The notes under the pieces: model-generated
Told to the model about the DNA's origin: nothing
Seen by the model: only the letters and a program-made list of their open reading frames with translations
Databases searched by the model: none
Shown: positions 23,612-33,745 of the stretch, piece by piece
Position numbering within the stretch: the stretch's first letter is position 1
Layout: the number at the start of each line of letters is the position of its first letter
Origin: Anaerolineales bacterium
Lineage (GTDB): Bacteria > Chloroflexota > Anaerolineae > Anaerolineales > Villigracilaceae
Reading direction: 5' to 3'
DNA length: 64,000 bases
Assembly: GCA_030583925.1 (NCBI GenBank)
Contig: CP129482.1
Coordinates: 3,570,001-3,634,000 of the forward strand
Program-made: the position numbers and the translations under genes

Positions 23612-25490
23612 AATGATCCCCATCCAAATTGTCGGATTGAAAGCCGACCTGCAGGCGGCGTTGCGCGCGCTGCGCGGGTTGGGCTGTGTGCACATCGAGG
23701 AACTGAGCGAACTGCCGGAGATCTCGGCGCGTCCGCTCGTGCCGGACCAGGAGACAATGCGCAAACAGGAGGAACGTAGCCTGCTGGCGGCGCGCATTGG
23801 CGGCTTGCTCGATGCGCTTGAAAGCGCGCCGTCGAAAACGCTTCCCGCGCCTTCGGAAAATTATCTAAGCGAGGCGCACGCCGGTGTGGAAGAGTTGATG
23901 CCGAAGGTGAAAGCGCTCGCGGCGCAAAAAGAAAAACTGGAGGCAGAACTCGCCTCCCTGCCGCGCTTCGAAGCGACTCTCCGCAAACTACTGCCGATTC
24001 TGCCAGCCTCGGTGCGTGAACCGGGTAACCGTTCGGTTGGAATTTTGGTCAGCCGCGAACACATGGACATCCTCGATGTGGTGAGCAAGCACGTGTTCGA
24101 CCTCACGCAAGGACAAGCCGAAGCGGTCGCGACGGATGTGGATCAGTCCACGCGCGCGATGTTAATCGTGTTCGCCGAAAAATTTACCCAGGAGATCGAA
24201 GCGCTGTTGGGGCGCGAGGATATTTCACGCCTGCGCCTGCCCGCCGAACTGGGCGAAGGCTCGCCGGATGTGGCGTTGGCTGAGTTGTATCGCCGCATGA
24301 ACGCCATCCCCGACCAGATCAAAGAGATTCAACGCGAACTCGCCGCGCTCTCCGCGCAGTGGACGGAGCGTCTCGCCGGTTGGCGCGCGGCATTGCAGGA
24401 TGAGATCGAAGCGTCGTCCGTCCTCCCCAAGTTCGGCGAAACGGATACGACCTTCGTGCTGGCAGGCTGGGTGCCGGCAAACGATCTGGAACGCGTCGAA
24501 ACCGCGTTGCGCGCAAGCGCTGACGGCAACTCCATCCTCGTTCAAAAATTGAAACTGACCCCCGCCTTGAAAAAGCGCGCGCCGGTCATCCTGCAAAACC
24601 CAGCGATCGTGAAACCGTTCGAAAGTCTGGTGAATATGCTCGCTTTGCCGCGCTACGGTCATGTTGACCCCTCGCGCTTGATGGCATTCTTCCTGCCGAT
24701 CTTCTTCGGCATGATCCTTGGGGATGTCGGCTATGGGACCGTCGCGCTGCTCCTCAGCCTCGGCTTGTTGCGCCGGTTCAAAACAGGCATCACGCGCGAC
24801 ATCCTGCTCGTGCTGGCAATGGGCGCGGCGTGGGCGATCGTCTTCGGCTTCCTGTTCGGCGAGGCGTTCGGCACGCTCGGCGAACATTTCGGAATGCACG
24901 CGCTGTGGTTCGACCGCACCAGACCCGAAAATGTGATGAGTCTCTTGCTCATGACCGTCGGCATCGGCGCGGCGCATATCACCCTCGGTCTCCTCATCGG
25001 AGTATGGGAAGCGGTCAAAGACCGGAGCCGCAGTCACCTGCTCGAACGCGGCGGGATGCTGATCGGCTTGATGGGTCTCTTCTTCATCGTGGGCATCCTC
25101 GCCGATTCGCTCCCGCAAGGATTTATGAGCGTCTCCATCGCTCTGGTTGTGGTCGGGGTCGTCATGCTCGGCGCGTCGCTTGGCTCGCTGGGAATTGTGA
25201 TGGGACCCATCGAGTTCATCACCCTGATCGGTAACGTGCTTTCCTATTTGAGGATCGCGGCGATCGGGCTCGCCTCGGTCTTTCTCGCTAAAGTCGCCAA
25301 CGAAATGGCGGGCATGGTCGGCAACGTGATCGTCGGCGCGATCCTTGCCATCCTCATCCACGCGTTGAATCTGGTATTGGGCATGTTCAGCCCCACCATT
25401 CATAGCCTGCGTCTGCATTACGTGGAGTTCTTCCGCAAGTTCTACGAAGGCGGAGGCAGGGCGTACCAGCCGTTCAAGAGCAAGTTGTGA
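23601..25490 (+). CDS. ntpI: V/A-type ATPase subunit I (a-subunit)
   Basis: 629 residues from the ATG at 23601. The cytoplasmic N-terminal half (MIPIQIVGLKADLQAALRAL...) is coiled-coil. The C-terminal half has about eight membrane helices, with PSRLMAFFLPIFFGMILGDVGYG and the conserved helix NVLSYLRIAAIGLASVFLAK that carries the proton-channel arginine. It forms the half-channels against the c-ring. A long antisense frame over it (to 25544) is only a shadow. Confidence 0.95.
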   Translation: MNREMIPIQIVGLKADLQAALRALRGLGCVHIEELSELPEISARPLVPDQETMRKQEERSLLAARIGGLLDALESAPSKTLPAPSENYLSEAHAGVEELMPKVKALAAQKEKLEAELASLPRFEATLRKLLPILPASVREPGNRSVGILVSREHMDILDVVSKHVFDLTQGQAEAVATDVDQSTRAMLIVFAEKFTQEIEALLGREDISRLRLPAELGEGSPDVALAELYRRMNAIPDQIKEIQRELAALSAQWTERLAGWRAALQDEIEASSVLPKFGETDTTFVLAGWVPANDLERVETALRASADGNSILVQKLKLTPALKKRAPVILQNPAIVKPFESLVNMLALPRYGHVDPSRLMAFFLPIFFGMILGDVGYGTVALLLSLGLLRRFKTGITRDILLVLAMGAAWAIVFGFLFGEAFGTLGEHFGMHALWFDRTRPENVMSLLLMTVGIGAAHITLGLLIGVWEAVKDRSRSHLLERGGMLIGLMGLFFIVGILADSLPQGFMSVSIALVVVGVVMLGASLGSLGIVMGPIEFITLIGNVLSYLRIAAIGLASVFLAKVANEMAGMVGNVIVGAILAILIHALNLVLGMFSPTIHSLRLHYVEFFRKFYEGGGRAYQPFKSKL

Positions 25491-25498
25491 AAAATATC

Positions 25499-25545
25499 CA
25501 AACCGCAAAACACGCAAAGAACGCCAAGCAGAAGCAAAGATCATT
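25499..25545. repeat. cgcaaagaacgccaag-type repeat remnant
   Basis: aaccgcaaaacacgcaaagaacgccaagcag-type sequence between subunits I and K, the same family as the element in tlyA. Confidence 0.5.
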
Positions 25546-25577
25546 CTTTGTAAATTAAAACGAAAAAGGAGTCAAAC

Positions 25578-25817
25578 ATGGAAATTGACCTCACTGCAAT
25601 TGGAACCGGACTGACTGCCATCGGCGCGGGGCTTGCCATCGGGCTTGCCGCCATCGGCACCGGCTTGGCGCAGGGGCGCATCGGCTCGGCAGGCGCGGGC
25701 GTGGTTGCCGAAAAACCCGAAGCCCTCGGCACGATCATCCTGCTCATCGCCATCCCGGAAACGATGGTGATCCTCGGCTTCGCTGTGGTGGCAATGTTAT
25801 TGCTCCTCGGCGGCTAA
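25578..25817 (+). CDS. ntpK: V/A-type ATPase subunit K (proteolipid c)
   Basis: 79 residues in two membrane helices: GLTAIGAGLAIGLAAIGTGLAQGRIGSAG, a short polar loop, and ILLIAIPETMVILGFAVVAML with the ion-carrying glutamate in PET. The single-hairpin size and the LLxPETxVIxG helix resemble the Thermus proton-type c-subunit rather than the four-helix sodium type. aaaagga precedes the ATG. Confidence 0.93.
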   Translation: MEIDLTAIGTGLTAIGAGLAIGLAAIGTGLAQGRIGSAGAGVVAEKPEALGTIILLIAIPETMVILGFAVVAMLLLLGG

Positions 25818-25818
25818 G

Positions 25819-26439
25819 ATGAGCCTGCCCGCCATCCTCGAAAAGATCCGCGCATCGGGGCAGGAACAATTACACGGCATCGAAGAGCGCGCCCGCTCCA
25901 CGGCGGAAGAAATCCTCACGCAGGCGCAAACAGCCGCCCGTCAGATCGAAGCGGAGGCGCGTGCAGACGCGTCCGCGCCGGGCAGCGCCGAACGCGCCCG
26001 CATCCTGCATCGAGCGCGGATGGATTCCCTGCGCCTCGTCGGCGATGTGAGAGAAGACCTGCTGGACGCCGCGCTCACCAGCGCGGGAGCGCGTCTCGCG
26101 TCGGTTCGGGCTGATTCGACCTACCCCGGCGCGCTCCGCACCCTCATCGAGGAAGCGCTGGAGGAGTTAGCCGCCGAGGCGAAAGACGGGGCGCTGCTCG
26201 AAGCCGACCCGCGCGACAAGACGTTGATCGAAGCCTTCACCGGCGAATCCGCGTGGAAACTTTCGGTGACGTATCCGCTCACATGCTGGGGCGGCGTGAT
26301 CGCCAAAAGCCCGGACGGCAAAGTGGTGGTCATCAACACGCTTGAAAGCCGGTTGGAACGGATCACCTCGTTCCTGCGCGGTCGCCTCGCCGCGTTCTTC
26401 GAGCGCGGACAGACACAAGGGGAAGAGTCGCATGGCTGA
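25819..26439 (+). CDS. ntpE: V/A-type ATPase subunit E (peripheral stalk)
   Basis: 206 residues, starting 1 bp after the subunit K stop. The N-terminal half is an alanine-, glutamate- and arginine-rich helix (EERARSTAEEILTQAQTAAR) and the C-terminal half a mixed domain (GGVIAKSPDGKVVVINTLESRLERI) typical of subunit E. It pairs with the H/G subunit to form the outer stalk. Confidence 0.9.
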   Translation: MSLPAILEKIRASGQEQLHGIEERARSTAEEILTQAQTAARQIEAEARADASAPGSAERARILHRARMDSLRLVGDVREDLLDAALTSAGARLASVRADSTYPGALRTLIEEALEELAAEAKDGALLEADPRDKTLIEAFTGESAWKLSVTYPLTCWGGVIAKSPDGKVVVINTLESRLERITSFLRGRLAAFFERGQTQGEESHG

Positions 26440-27508
26440 TTACGATTACGGCAACGCCCGCCTGCGCGTGATGAAATCGCGATTGCTGACGCCGCGCGAG
26501 TTGGAAGCGTTATCCAGCGCGGGGAGCGTGCCGGGGTTGATCGCCGCGTTGACTCGCACGGTTTACCAGAAAACCGTCGAGGCGGCGCTCACCCATTCCA
26601 GCGGAATGCGCTGCATTGACGACGCGTTGAAGAACGATCTGGTCGCCGTCATCGGGAAAGTACGCGGCTTCTACGACGAATCCGCCGGTAAGACGACCGC
26701 GCTCTTCCTGCGAATGTACGATATTCACAATCTCAAAGCCATCTTGCGCGGGCTTTCGCGCAACGCTGAATCGGCGGACATCCTTTCGGTGTTGCTCCCG
26801 GTCGGCGAATTGGATCTGAACCTGCTCAACCAATTGGCGCGTTTGAACGATCCGCGTGAGGCGGTGGACCTGCTCGCGAGCATGAGTTCTCCGTTCGCTC
26901 CTTCGCTGCTCAACGCGCGGGCGGAATTTCCCGGCGCAGGCACGTTCGCGATGGAACTCGCTCTCGACCGCTGGTATTTTTCCGAAGCCGCAAAGATTCT
27001 GAAGAACGAAGCGGAGCATCCCGACGCGTTAGCCGCCGCGCTGACGCTTGAAACCGATATCGCTAACGCGCTCACCGCCCTGCGCTTCGCTCAATCTCCA
27101 GCGGAGCGCGAGCGCCTCTCCGAACAGTTGGGGAGCGGCGAACTGACTCGTTTATTCATCCAGCCGAGCCGCATTCCGATAGAAGCGTTCGAAGGCGCGT
27201 GCCGGCAGGATCAGGTTTCATCGGCAGTGGAGGCGCTTTCCAAAACGACGATCGCGCCCGCGCTGCGCGCCGGGTTGGAAAAATACAACCTCTCGCGCCG
27301 GTTGAGCGATCTGGAACGCGCATTGAAACGCTACCGGTTGCAATGGCTCGCCGGGCAGATCGCACGCGACCCGCTCGGGATCGGCGTGACGCTGGGATAC
27401 GTGGCGTTGAAAGTGAACGAAGTGGGAAACCTGCGCTGGATCGCGCACGGCGTTCACCTCGGCTTGCCGGTCGATTCGATCCGCGCGGAGTTGGAGATCG
27501 TCCAATGA
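26432..27508 (+). CDS. ntpC: V/A-type ATPase subunit C (central rotor socket, d-like)
   Basis: 358 residues from the ATG at 26432, overlapping subunit E by 8 bp. It starts MADYDYGNARLRVMKSRLL, has FLRMYDIHNLKAILRG and ends GYVALKVNEVGNLRWIAHGV, the conserved C-terminal signature of the archaeal C / eukaryotic d subunit. It couples the central shaft to the c-ring. Confidence 0.93.
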   Translation: MADYDYGNARLRVMKSRLLTPRELEALSSAGSVPGLIAALTRTVYQKTVEAALTHSSGMRCIDDALKNDLVAVIGKVRGFYDESAGKTTALFLRMYDIHNLKAILRGLSRNAESADILSVLLPVGELDLNLLNQLARLNDPREAVDLLASMSSPFAPSLLNARAEFPGAGTFAMELALDRWYFSEAAKILKNEAEHPDALAAALTLETDIANALTALRFAQSPAERERLSEQLGSGELTRLFIQPSRIPIEAFEGACRQDQVSSAVEALSKTTIAPALRAGLEKYNLSRRLSDLERALKRYRLQWLAGQIARDPLGIGVTLGYVALKVNEVGNLRWIAHGVHLGLPVDSIRAELEIVQ

Positions 27509-27852
27509 GTCAGTTATTTGTGGTCACGCGTCCCGCGCTTGTGCCGGGCTTTCAACTCGCCGGTGTGGACGCGCACGGCGCGGACGATGTGGAAAGCGCG
27601 CAGGAAATGATCCAAACATGGATTCACGCGGGCGAATCCGGCTTGCTGGCAATTGACGACGGTCTGCTGGCGCGCATGGATGAAGCGTTCATCAAACGGC
27701 TTGATTCTGCCGCGCAGTTGCCGTATATCGCCATCCCCGGTGGGAAACCGCTGGGCGAAGAAGCCTCCCAAAAGGATCGCATCGCCGCGCTCATCCGTCA
27801 GGCGATCGGCGCGCATATCACGTTCAAAGGGAAAGATGAAAACGATGAATGA
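27505..27852 (+). CDS. ntpG: V/A-type ATPase subunit F
   Basis: 115 residues from the ATG overlapping the subunit C stop (ATGA). It has the small Rossmann-like F subunit pattern: PALVPGFQLAGVDAHGADDVESAQ, then GLLAIDDGLLARMDE and LPYIAIPGG. It is part of the central shaft with subunit D. Confidence 0.92.
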   Translation: MSQLFVVTRPALVPGFQLAGVDAHGADDVESAQEMIQTWIHAGESGLLAIDDGLLARMDEAFIKRLDSAAQLPYIAIPGGKPLGEEASQKDRIAALIRQAIGAHITFKGKDENDE

Positions 27853-29638
27853 CACTCAAAGCACAACCGGAAGGATTGTCCGCATTGCCGGACCCGTCGT
27901 ACGCGCGGCTGGGTTGGAAAACATCCGCTTGTATGACGTGGTGCGCGTGGGCGAATTGGGACTCATCGGCGAGGTCATCCGCCTGGCGGACGATTTGACG
28001 ACGATTCAAGTCTATGAAGATACTTCGGGAGTCCGCGTGGGCGAATCGGTTACGAACACGGGTTATCCGCTTGTGGCTCAACTCGGTCCCGGGCTTTTGG
28101 GGCAGGTTTATGACGGTTTGCAGAGACCGCTGAACATTCTTGCCAGCGGGAACGAAGAATTCATCCAACGCGGCGTGCAGGCTTCGCCGTTGCCCGAAGA
28201 TCGGCGCTGGCATTTTACGCCGCGTGTTTCGGAGGGAGAGATCGTCGGTCCCGGCGACGTTTTGGGCGTTGTGCAAGAATCCCAGACCATTGAACATCGC
28301 ATCATGATGCCGCCGCGCCAACGCGGACGCGTGACGCGAATCCGCGCGGGCGAGTTTAACGTCCACGAAACGGTGGCAGTTGTAAGGTCGGATGAAGCGG
28401 GCGCAGAGATCGAGATCACGTTGACGCAGCGCTGGCCCGTCCGCGAACCGCGTCCGTGTCAGTCGCGCCTTGCGCCGCGCGAACCGATGATGACCGGCAC
28501 GCGCATCATCGACGCGTTCTTCCCGATCGCGAAAGGCGGCTCGGCGATCATCCCCGGCGGATTCGGGACCGGCAAAACCATCACCGAGCATAGTCTTGCG
28601 CGTTGGGCGGAAGCGGATGTGGTGGTGTATGTGGGTTGCGGCGAGCGAGGCAACGAAATGACCGAGGTGCTCGAGGAATTTCCGAAACTCGAAGACCCGC
28701 GCACCGGCGCAAAGTTGATGGAACGGACGGTGTTGATCGCGAACACGTCGAACATGCCGGTGGCGGCGCGCGAAGCGAGCATTTACACCGGCATCACCAT
28801 CGCGGAGTATTACCGCGACATGGGCTACAGCGTGCTGATGCTCGCCGATTCGACCTCGCGTTGGGGCGAGGCGCTGCGCGAGATCTCGGGACGGTTGGAG
28901 GAAATGCCCGGCGAAGAAGGCTACCCAGCCTACCTCGCCGCGCGGCTGGCGGAATTTTACGAGCGCGCCGGTCGGGTCTACTGTTTGGGGAATCACGCCG
29001 TGAGCGAGGACGGCAATGGAAGGATCGGTTCGGTTTCCATCGTCGGCGCGGTTTCGCCGCCCGGCGGAGATTTTTCGGAGCCGGTCACTCAAAATTCGAT
29101 GCGCGTGGCAAGCACGTTCTGGGCGCTCGATTACAACCTTTCGCGCCGCAGGCACTTCCCTGCCATCAACTGGACGAACAGTTATTCGTTGTACGATTTC
29201 AAGAGTTGGTTCGAGCGCGAAGTGGCGGAGGATTGGAACGAACTGACAAAGGAATCCATGGCGCTTCTGCAACGCGAAGTGGAACTGCTCGAGATCGTGC
29301 AACTGGTCGGACCCGACGCGCTGGCAGAACCCGAACGCGCGATCCTCGCGGTGGCGCGCATGTTGCGCGAGGATTTCCTCCAGCAGTCTTCGTTCCACGA
29401 AATAGACCGCTATTGCGCCATCCGCAAAGCGTACTGGATGTTGAAGTCCATCATGGATTTTCACCGCCTGACCCAAGCCGCGCTCGAAGCCAACGTCCCG
29501 CTCGAACGCGTCACATCCATGCCGGTCGTGCCGCAGATCGCGCGCATGAAGGAATTCCCGGCGCAAACGGCGGAAGCCGATATCCAAACCTTGATGACGC
29601 GTGTGCAGGAAGATTTTTCGAAGATGGGAGTCAACTGA
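27836..29638 (+). CDS. ntpA: V/A-type ATPase catalytic subunit A
   Basis: 600 residues; an ATG at 27845 is an equally good start. Begins [17 protein letters not shown]. The non-homologous A-subunit region is present, then the Walker A loop GGFGTGKT at about residue 241, the [17 protein letters not shown] stretch, Walker B region [12 protein letters not shown] and [12 protein letters not shown]. It hydrolyses or makes ATP. The long antisense frame over it is a shadow. Confidence 0.97.
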   Translation: MKTMNDTQSTTGRIVRIAGPVVRAAGLENIRLYDVVRVGELGLIGEVIRLADDLTTIQVYEDTSGVRVGESVTNTGYPLVAQLGPGLLGQVYDGLQRPLNILASGNEEFIQRGVQASPLPEDRRWHFTPRVSEGEIVGPGDVLGVVQESQTIEHRIMMPPRQRGRVTRIRAGEFNVHETVAVVRSDEAGAEIEITLTQRWPVREPRPCQSRLAPREPMMTGTRIIDAFFPIAKGGSAIIPGGFGTGKTITEHSLARWAEADVVVYVGCGERGNEMTEVLEEFPKLEDPRTGAKLMERTVLIANTSNMPVAAREASIYTGITIAEYYRDMGYSVLMLADSTSRWGEALREISGRLEEMPGEEGYPAYLAARLAEFYERAGRVYCLGNHAVSEDGNGRIGSVSIVGAVSPPGGDFSEPVTQNSMRVASTFWALDYNLSRRRHFPAINWTNSYSLYDFKSWFEREVAEDWNELTKESMALLQREVELLEIVQLVGPDALAEPERAILAVARMLREDFLQQSSFHEIDRYCAIRKAYWMLKSIMDFHRLTQAALEANVPLERVTSMPVVPQIARMKEFPAQTAEADIQTLMTRVQEDFSKMGVN

Positions 29639-29639
29639 G

Positions 29640-31049
29640 ATGACCAACGCCATCCCCATGCCCCGGCTATTCACCACCGAATACCGCACCTTGTCGCAGA
29701 TCCGCGGACCGCTCGTGTTCGTCGAACGCATCGCGGATGTGGCATATAACGAAGTGGTGGAGGTGGTCGGTCCCGACGGAGAAGTGCGACTCGGACAAGT
29801 CCTCGAAGTGGATCAGCAACACTGTATGGTACGCATCTTTATCGGGACCTCGGGTCTGGATCTCCAGCGGACGCGCGTCCGTTTCACCGGCGACGTGGCG
29901 CGGCTGGGCGTTTCGCTCTCCATGCTGGGACGCGTGCTCAACGGCGCCGGCGTTCACATTGACGGAGGTCCGCCCATCACGCCGGAGCAAATGCTCGATA
30001 TCAACGGCTTGCCGATCAACCCGTCCATGCGCGCGCAACCAAGCGAATTCATCCAGACCGGCGTTTCGGCGATTGACGGCTTGAACACGTTGACGCGCGG
30101 CCAGAAACTGCCGATCTTCTCCGGCGCGGGTCTGCCCGCCAACGAACTCGCCGCGCAGATCGCCTCTCATGCCAAAGTCGCCAGCGCGCAAGGCGGAGAC
30201 AGCGAACCTTTCGCGGTCGTGTTTGCCGCCATCGGCATCACACAACGCGAGACCTCGTTCTTCATGGATCAATTCCGCGCCAGCGACACGATGGATCGCA
30301 CTGTGTTGTTCATCAACCGCGCCGACGACCCGTCCATCGAACGGATTCTCACGCCGCGCGCCGCGCTCACCGCCGCCGAATATCTCGCATACACTCATAA
30401 CCGCCATGTGCTGGTCATCCTCACGGATATGACCAACTATTGCGAAGCCCTGCGCGAGATCGCCGCGGCAAGCGAAGAAGTGCCGGGCAGGCGCGGCTAC
30501 CCCGGTTACATGTACTCCGATCTTTCGAGTCTCTACGAACGCTCCGGGCGAATCCGCGGCAAGCCCGGCTCTGTGACGCAACTCATCATCCTCGCCATGC
30601 CCGACGACGACATCACGCATCCCATCCCCGACCTGACCGGCTACATCACCGAAGGACAGATCGTACTCAGCCGCGATATGCACCGCAAGGGAATTTATCC
30701 GCCCATTGACGTGTTGCCGTCGCTTTCACGCTTGATGAACGAAGGCATCGGCAAGAATAAAACACGCGCCGACCACCGTCCGCTGGCGGATCAACTCTAC
30801 GCGCTATACGCGGAAGGACGCGACTTGCGGCGGCTGGTGGCGATCATCGGCGAAGCCGCGCTCTCCGCCGAAGACCGGCGTGTGCTTGAATTTGCGAACC
30901 GCTTCGAGGATAGTTTCGTCGGGCAGGGAACCGCGAGCCGCGAAATCCTTGAAACGCTGGATTACGCGTGGGAACTGCTCGCGCCCATCCCCGGCGAGGC
31001 GCTCAAACGCATCCCGCGCGATTACATCGAGCAGTATCATAAGAAATAG
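29640..31049 (+). CDS. ntpB: V/A-type ATPase regulatory subunit B
   Basis: 469 residues, starting 1 bp after the subunit A stop. Begins [20 protein letters not shown] and has the degenerate nucleotide loop typical of B ([21 protein letters not shown]), then [45 protein letters not shown]. It alternates with A in the catalytic hexamer. Confidence 0.97.
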   Translation: MTNAIPMPRLFTTEYRTLSQIRGPLVFVERIADVAYNEVVEVVGPDGEVRLGQVLEVDQQHCMVRIFIGTSGLDLQRTRVRFTGDVARLGVSLSMLGRVLNGAGVHIDGGPPITPEQMLDINGLPINPSMRAQPSEFIQTGVSAIDGLNTLTRGQKLPIFSGAGLPANELAAQIASHAKVASAQGGDSEPFAVVFAAIGITQRETSFFMDQFRASDTMDRTVLFINRADDPSIERILTPRAALTAAEYLAYTHNRHVLVILTDMTNYCEALREIAAASEEVPGRRGYPGYMYSDLSSLYERSGRIRGKPGSVTQLIILAMPDDDITHPIPDLTGYITEGQIVLSRDMHRKGIYPPIDVLPSLSRLMNEGIGKNKTRADHRPLADQLYALYAEGRDLRRLVAIIGEAALSAEDRRVLEFANRFEDSFVGQGTASREILETLDYAWELLAPIPGEALKRIPRDYIEQYHKK

Positions 31050-31079
31050 GAAAAGATCTGTCAGGTCTGATTGGAAATT

Positions 31080-31715
31080 ATGAGCGCCGTATCCGTCACC
31101 CGCATGGAACTCCTCGCCCGCAAGGGGCAGATCTCGCTTGCCAAGCAAGGACGCGACCTGTTGGAGCAAAAACGCACCGCCTTGATGAAGGAATTCATGC
31201 GCACCGCGAACACCGCGCTGGAACGTTCGGACGAATTGCAAGAATCTGCGGCGGAGGCAAGTCAATCGCTTGCGCGGGCAGAGGCGATGGCGGGCGCCGA
31301 AGCGGTGCGGTCCGCCGCGCTGGCGTCGCGAGGCGGGTTTAGTCTCGAAGTTTCATCCAGCAGTGTGATGGGGGTGCGCGTTCCGCGTATCGAGCAAAAA
31401 AGCCCGGCGCGTTCGTTGTTGGACCGCGGCTATTCGATCGTCGGCGCTTCGACCAGCATTGACGAAGCCGCCTCCGCGTTCGAGAAGGAAGTGCGCGACA
31501 TCATCCAACTGGCGGATACGACCCTGCGCCTCACGCGGCTGGGGGATGAGATCCGCCGCACATCGCGGCGTTTGAACGCGCTCGACCACAATTTGATCCC
31601 GCGCTTGCAGACGGAACAACGGTTCATCGAGACCGCGCTGGACGAACGCGAGCGCGCCGATCATTTCCGGTTGAAATTGGTGAAGAGATCGTTAGAGAGG
31701 AAACGAGAAGACTGA
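31080..31715 (+). CDS. ntpD: V/A-type ATPase subunit D (central shaft)
   Basis: 211 residues. N-terminal RMELLARKGQISLAKQGRDLLEQKR and C-terminal RTSRRLNALDHNLIPRLQTEQRFIETALDERER are the two long helices of the rotor shaft. It is the last gene of the operon; a hairpin follows. Confidence 0.94.
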   Translation: MSAVSVTRMELLARKGQISLAKQGRDLLEQKRTALMKEFMRTANTALERSDELQESAAEASQSLARAEAMAGAEAVRSAALASRGGFSLEVSSSSVMGVRVPRIEQKSPARSLLDRGYSIVGASTSIDEAASAFEKEVRDIIQLADTTLRLTRLGDEIRRTSRRLNALDHNLIPRLQTEQRFIETALDERERADHFRLKLVKRSLERKRED

Positions 31716-31733
31716 TTCCTGTTTCTCGCTGGT

Positions 31734-31758
31734 TGTCCCGCAATTGAACTGCGGGACA
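31734..31758. terminator. Hairpin between convergent genes
   Basis: Stem tgtcccgca / tgcgggaca with a 7-nt loop, between ntpD and the aminotransferase. No T-run is present, so it may be a repeat or a weak terminator. Confidence 0.45.
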
Positions 31759-31771
31759 CCATCTTCACTGT

Positions 31772-32950
31772 TTATTGCTCCTCCGCCCATTCCACAATCC
31801 TTCGGAATCCCGTTTCCACTTCCTCATCCGAGGCGGCGAACGACATACGGATGAATCCCTCGCCATGCTCGCCGAACGCGGAGCCTGGCACCAACCCAAC
31901 GCTTTTCTCCTCCAGAATCCGTTCGCACATTTCCACATCGTTCATTTTCAACGCGCGCAAGTCAAGGAAGCAGTAGAACGCGCCTTGCGGAGGCGTGACG
32001 ACGACGCGTTCGCTTTCCAACTCGGCGGATAACTTCATCAACAACGCGCGGCGGCGGGAATACGCTTCGCGCATCCGTGCGGTTGCCTGCTGGACTTCGG
32101 GATTCGTCAACGCGTACGCGGCGGCTTTCTGGATGAACGGCGCGACGCACGTGATGGAGTTCTGCCCCGCTTTGACCGCGTTCTCGATCACCGCCGCGGG
32201 CGCGGCGAGAAAGCCGACGCGCCAACCGGTCATCGCGTAGGTTTTGGAGAGGCTCTGCACGATCAACGTCCGTTCTTTTGCGCCTTCGAAAGAGGCGAGC
32301 GAAGTCGGTTTCTCCCCGAAATATAAACTGCTATACACTTCGTCGGTCACGACCCATAGATCGTGCGCTTTCGCAAAGTCTTGAAGTTGTTTCAAATATT
32401 CGCGCGATGGGACGATGCCGGTCGGGTTGCAGGGATAGTTGACCACGATGGCACGCGTCTTCGGCGTAACGGCTTTTTCCCACGCTTCAAACGAGGGGAT
32501 GAATCCATCCTCCGCCGGCGCGGGGACGCGCATCACCTCCGCACGCAACATCATCGCAAGGTTCGCGTGCGTCGCCCACGCGGGGTCGGGGATGAGAACT
32601 TCATCGCCAGGGTTCAAAATGGATTGCATCGCCGAAAAATACGCGTGGATGCCGCCATGCGTGACGATGATCTCGGAGGCAGGGTCGTACGAAACTTCCT
32701 CATCGCGAGTCAACTTGCTAGCGATGGCAGCCAAAAGGTCCGGTCTGCCGCGTGAGGGTCCGTAGTGAGTCAGCCCGCTTTGCAGAGCGTCGCACGCCGC
32801 ATCGATCACCGCTTGCGGAGTCGCAAAATCCGGGTCGCCTTGTTGCAAACCGACGATCTTTTTTCCGCTGGCTTTGAGCGCCGAGATGCGGTCGCCCATC
32901 GCCACCGTCGGCGATTGTCGGAACTGTTCGAATTGCGCGTTGAGGTTCAT
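31772..32950 (-). CDS. PLP-dependent class I aminotransferase (aspartate aminotransferase-like)
   Basis: 392 residues of the fold-type I family: IVGLQQGDPDFATPQAV near residue 33, GLTHYGPSRGRPDLLAA, the VNYPCNPTGIVPS loop, the PLP lysine in SLSKTYAMTGWRVGF and a C-terminal IRMSFA. It transfers amino groups between an amino acid (often aspartate or an aromatic) and 2-oxoglutarate. Exact specificity cannot be read from the sequence. aaagga precedes the ATG. Confidence 0.9.
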   Translation of the reverse strand: MNLNAQFEQFRQSPTVAMGDRISALKASGKKIVGLQQGDPDFATPQAVIDAACDALQSGLTHYGPSRGRPDLLAAIASKLTRDEEVSYDPASEIIVTHGGIHAYFSAMQSILNPGDEVLIPDPAWATHANLAMMLRAEVMRVPAPAEDGFIPSFEAWEKAVTPKTRAIVVNYPCNPTGIVPSREYLKQLQDFAKAHDLWVVTDEVYSSLYFGEKPTSLASFEGAKERTLIVQSLSKTYAMTGWRVGFLAAPAAVIENAVKAGQNSITCVAPFIQKAAAYALTNPEVQQATARMREAYSRRRALLMKLSAELESERVVVTPPQGAFYCFLDLRALKMNDVEMCERILEEKSVGLVPGSAFGEHGEGFIRMSFAASDEEVETGFRRIVEWAEEQ

Positions 32951-32998
32951 AGATACCTGTCCTTTGAAAACAGCCCCCGCATGTGCGAGGGCTGGATG

Positions 32999-33523
32999 TT
33001 ATCCCAAAGCCTGCTTTGCGGCTTCGATGACTTCCTCGTACTTCGGTTCTTCTCCCAAGGTGGGCAGGTAATTCACGTAGGTGAGTTTTCCATCCCGCCC
33101 GACGATGAACACCGAGCGACGTAGATAACGGCGCTCTTTGATCAACACGCCATACTTAACGCCGAACTCCGCGTCCACCACATCCGACACCACTTTCACT
33201 TTATCCACGCCTGCCGCGCCGCACCAGCGTTTCTGCGCCATCGGAAAATCAGCGCTTATGGTGTAGATGACGATATCCTCGCTGAGTTTTGCGGCTTCTT
33301 CATTGAATCGGCGCGTCTCACGGTCGCAGACATCGGTATCGAGAGACGGAACCGCGGAAAGGATGATGACCTTGCCCTTCGATTCCTGCAACGGGTTGAC
33401 GGTTCCCCACCCCGGGAGAACTGACGTGAACTCGGGCGCCTCATCGCCCACTTTGACTTCGTCTCCTAACAGCGTGGCAAATTTTTCCCCGATCTTGAAA
33501 ACATCCGAACGAACAGTGACCAT
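32999..33523 (-). CDS. tpx: Thiol peroxidase (atypical 2-Cys peroxiredoxin)
   Basis: 174 residues. The active-site motif PSLDTDVCDRETRRFN contains the peroxidatic cysteine. The resolving cysteine is in RWCGAAG. It reduces peroxides with thioredoxin. It lies 48 bp upstream of the aminotransferase on the same strand and has ggagag 7 nt before the ATG. Confidence 0.95.
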   Translation of the reverse strand: MVTVRSDVFKIGEKFATLLGDEVKVGDEAPEFTSVLPGWGTVNPLQESKGKVIILSAVPSLDTDVCDRETRRFNEEAAKLSEDIVIYTISADFPMAQKRWCGAAGVDKVKVVSDVVDAEFGVKYGVLIKERRYLRRSVFIVGRDGKLTYVNYLPTLGEEPKYEEVIEAAKQALG

Positions 33524-33616
33524 GTATATCTCTCCGTAAAGTATTTTGGGATATTGTACTTGATTATTCAGTATTACAACGCAAAGTCTCGACGCGAGAG
33601 GGCGTATATAAAAGAA

Positions 33617-33712
33617 TTTTTGAACCGCGAACCTGCTACGAACGCCGAGGAAATCTTTTTATTTCTTAGCGAGTTTTGCTCTCTTCACGGTGAATCGTTC
33701 TAGCGGTCGCTC
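33617..33712. repeat. Repeat remnant upstream of the DUF2270 gene's 3' end
   Basis: gaaccgcgaacctgctacgaacgccgaggaaatc ... gcgagttttgctctcttcacggtg, an imperfect palindrome of the ccgcgaagnacgc family. The 222-bp gap 33524-33745 holds nothing else recognisable. Confidence 0.4.
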
Positions 33713-33745
33713 CGGCGCTCTCTTATAACGGACGCGCGTTCATGG

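Noticed and set aside
24225..25544. 439-codon minus-strand open frame
   Set aside because: It lies antisense to ntpI, which has full membrane-subunit signatures. The translation is low-complexity (D, H, Q and R rich) as expected for the opposite strand of GC-rich coding DNA.
27824..29731. 635-codon minus-strand open frame
   Set aside because: Antisense shadow of the catalytic ATPase subunit A, rich in H and R, with no recognisable domain.
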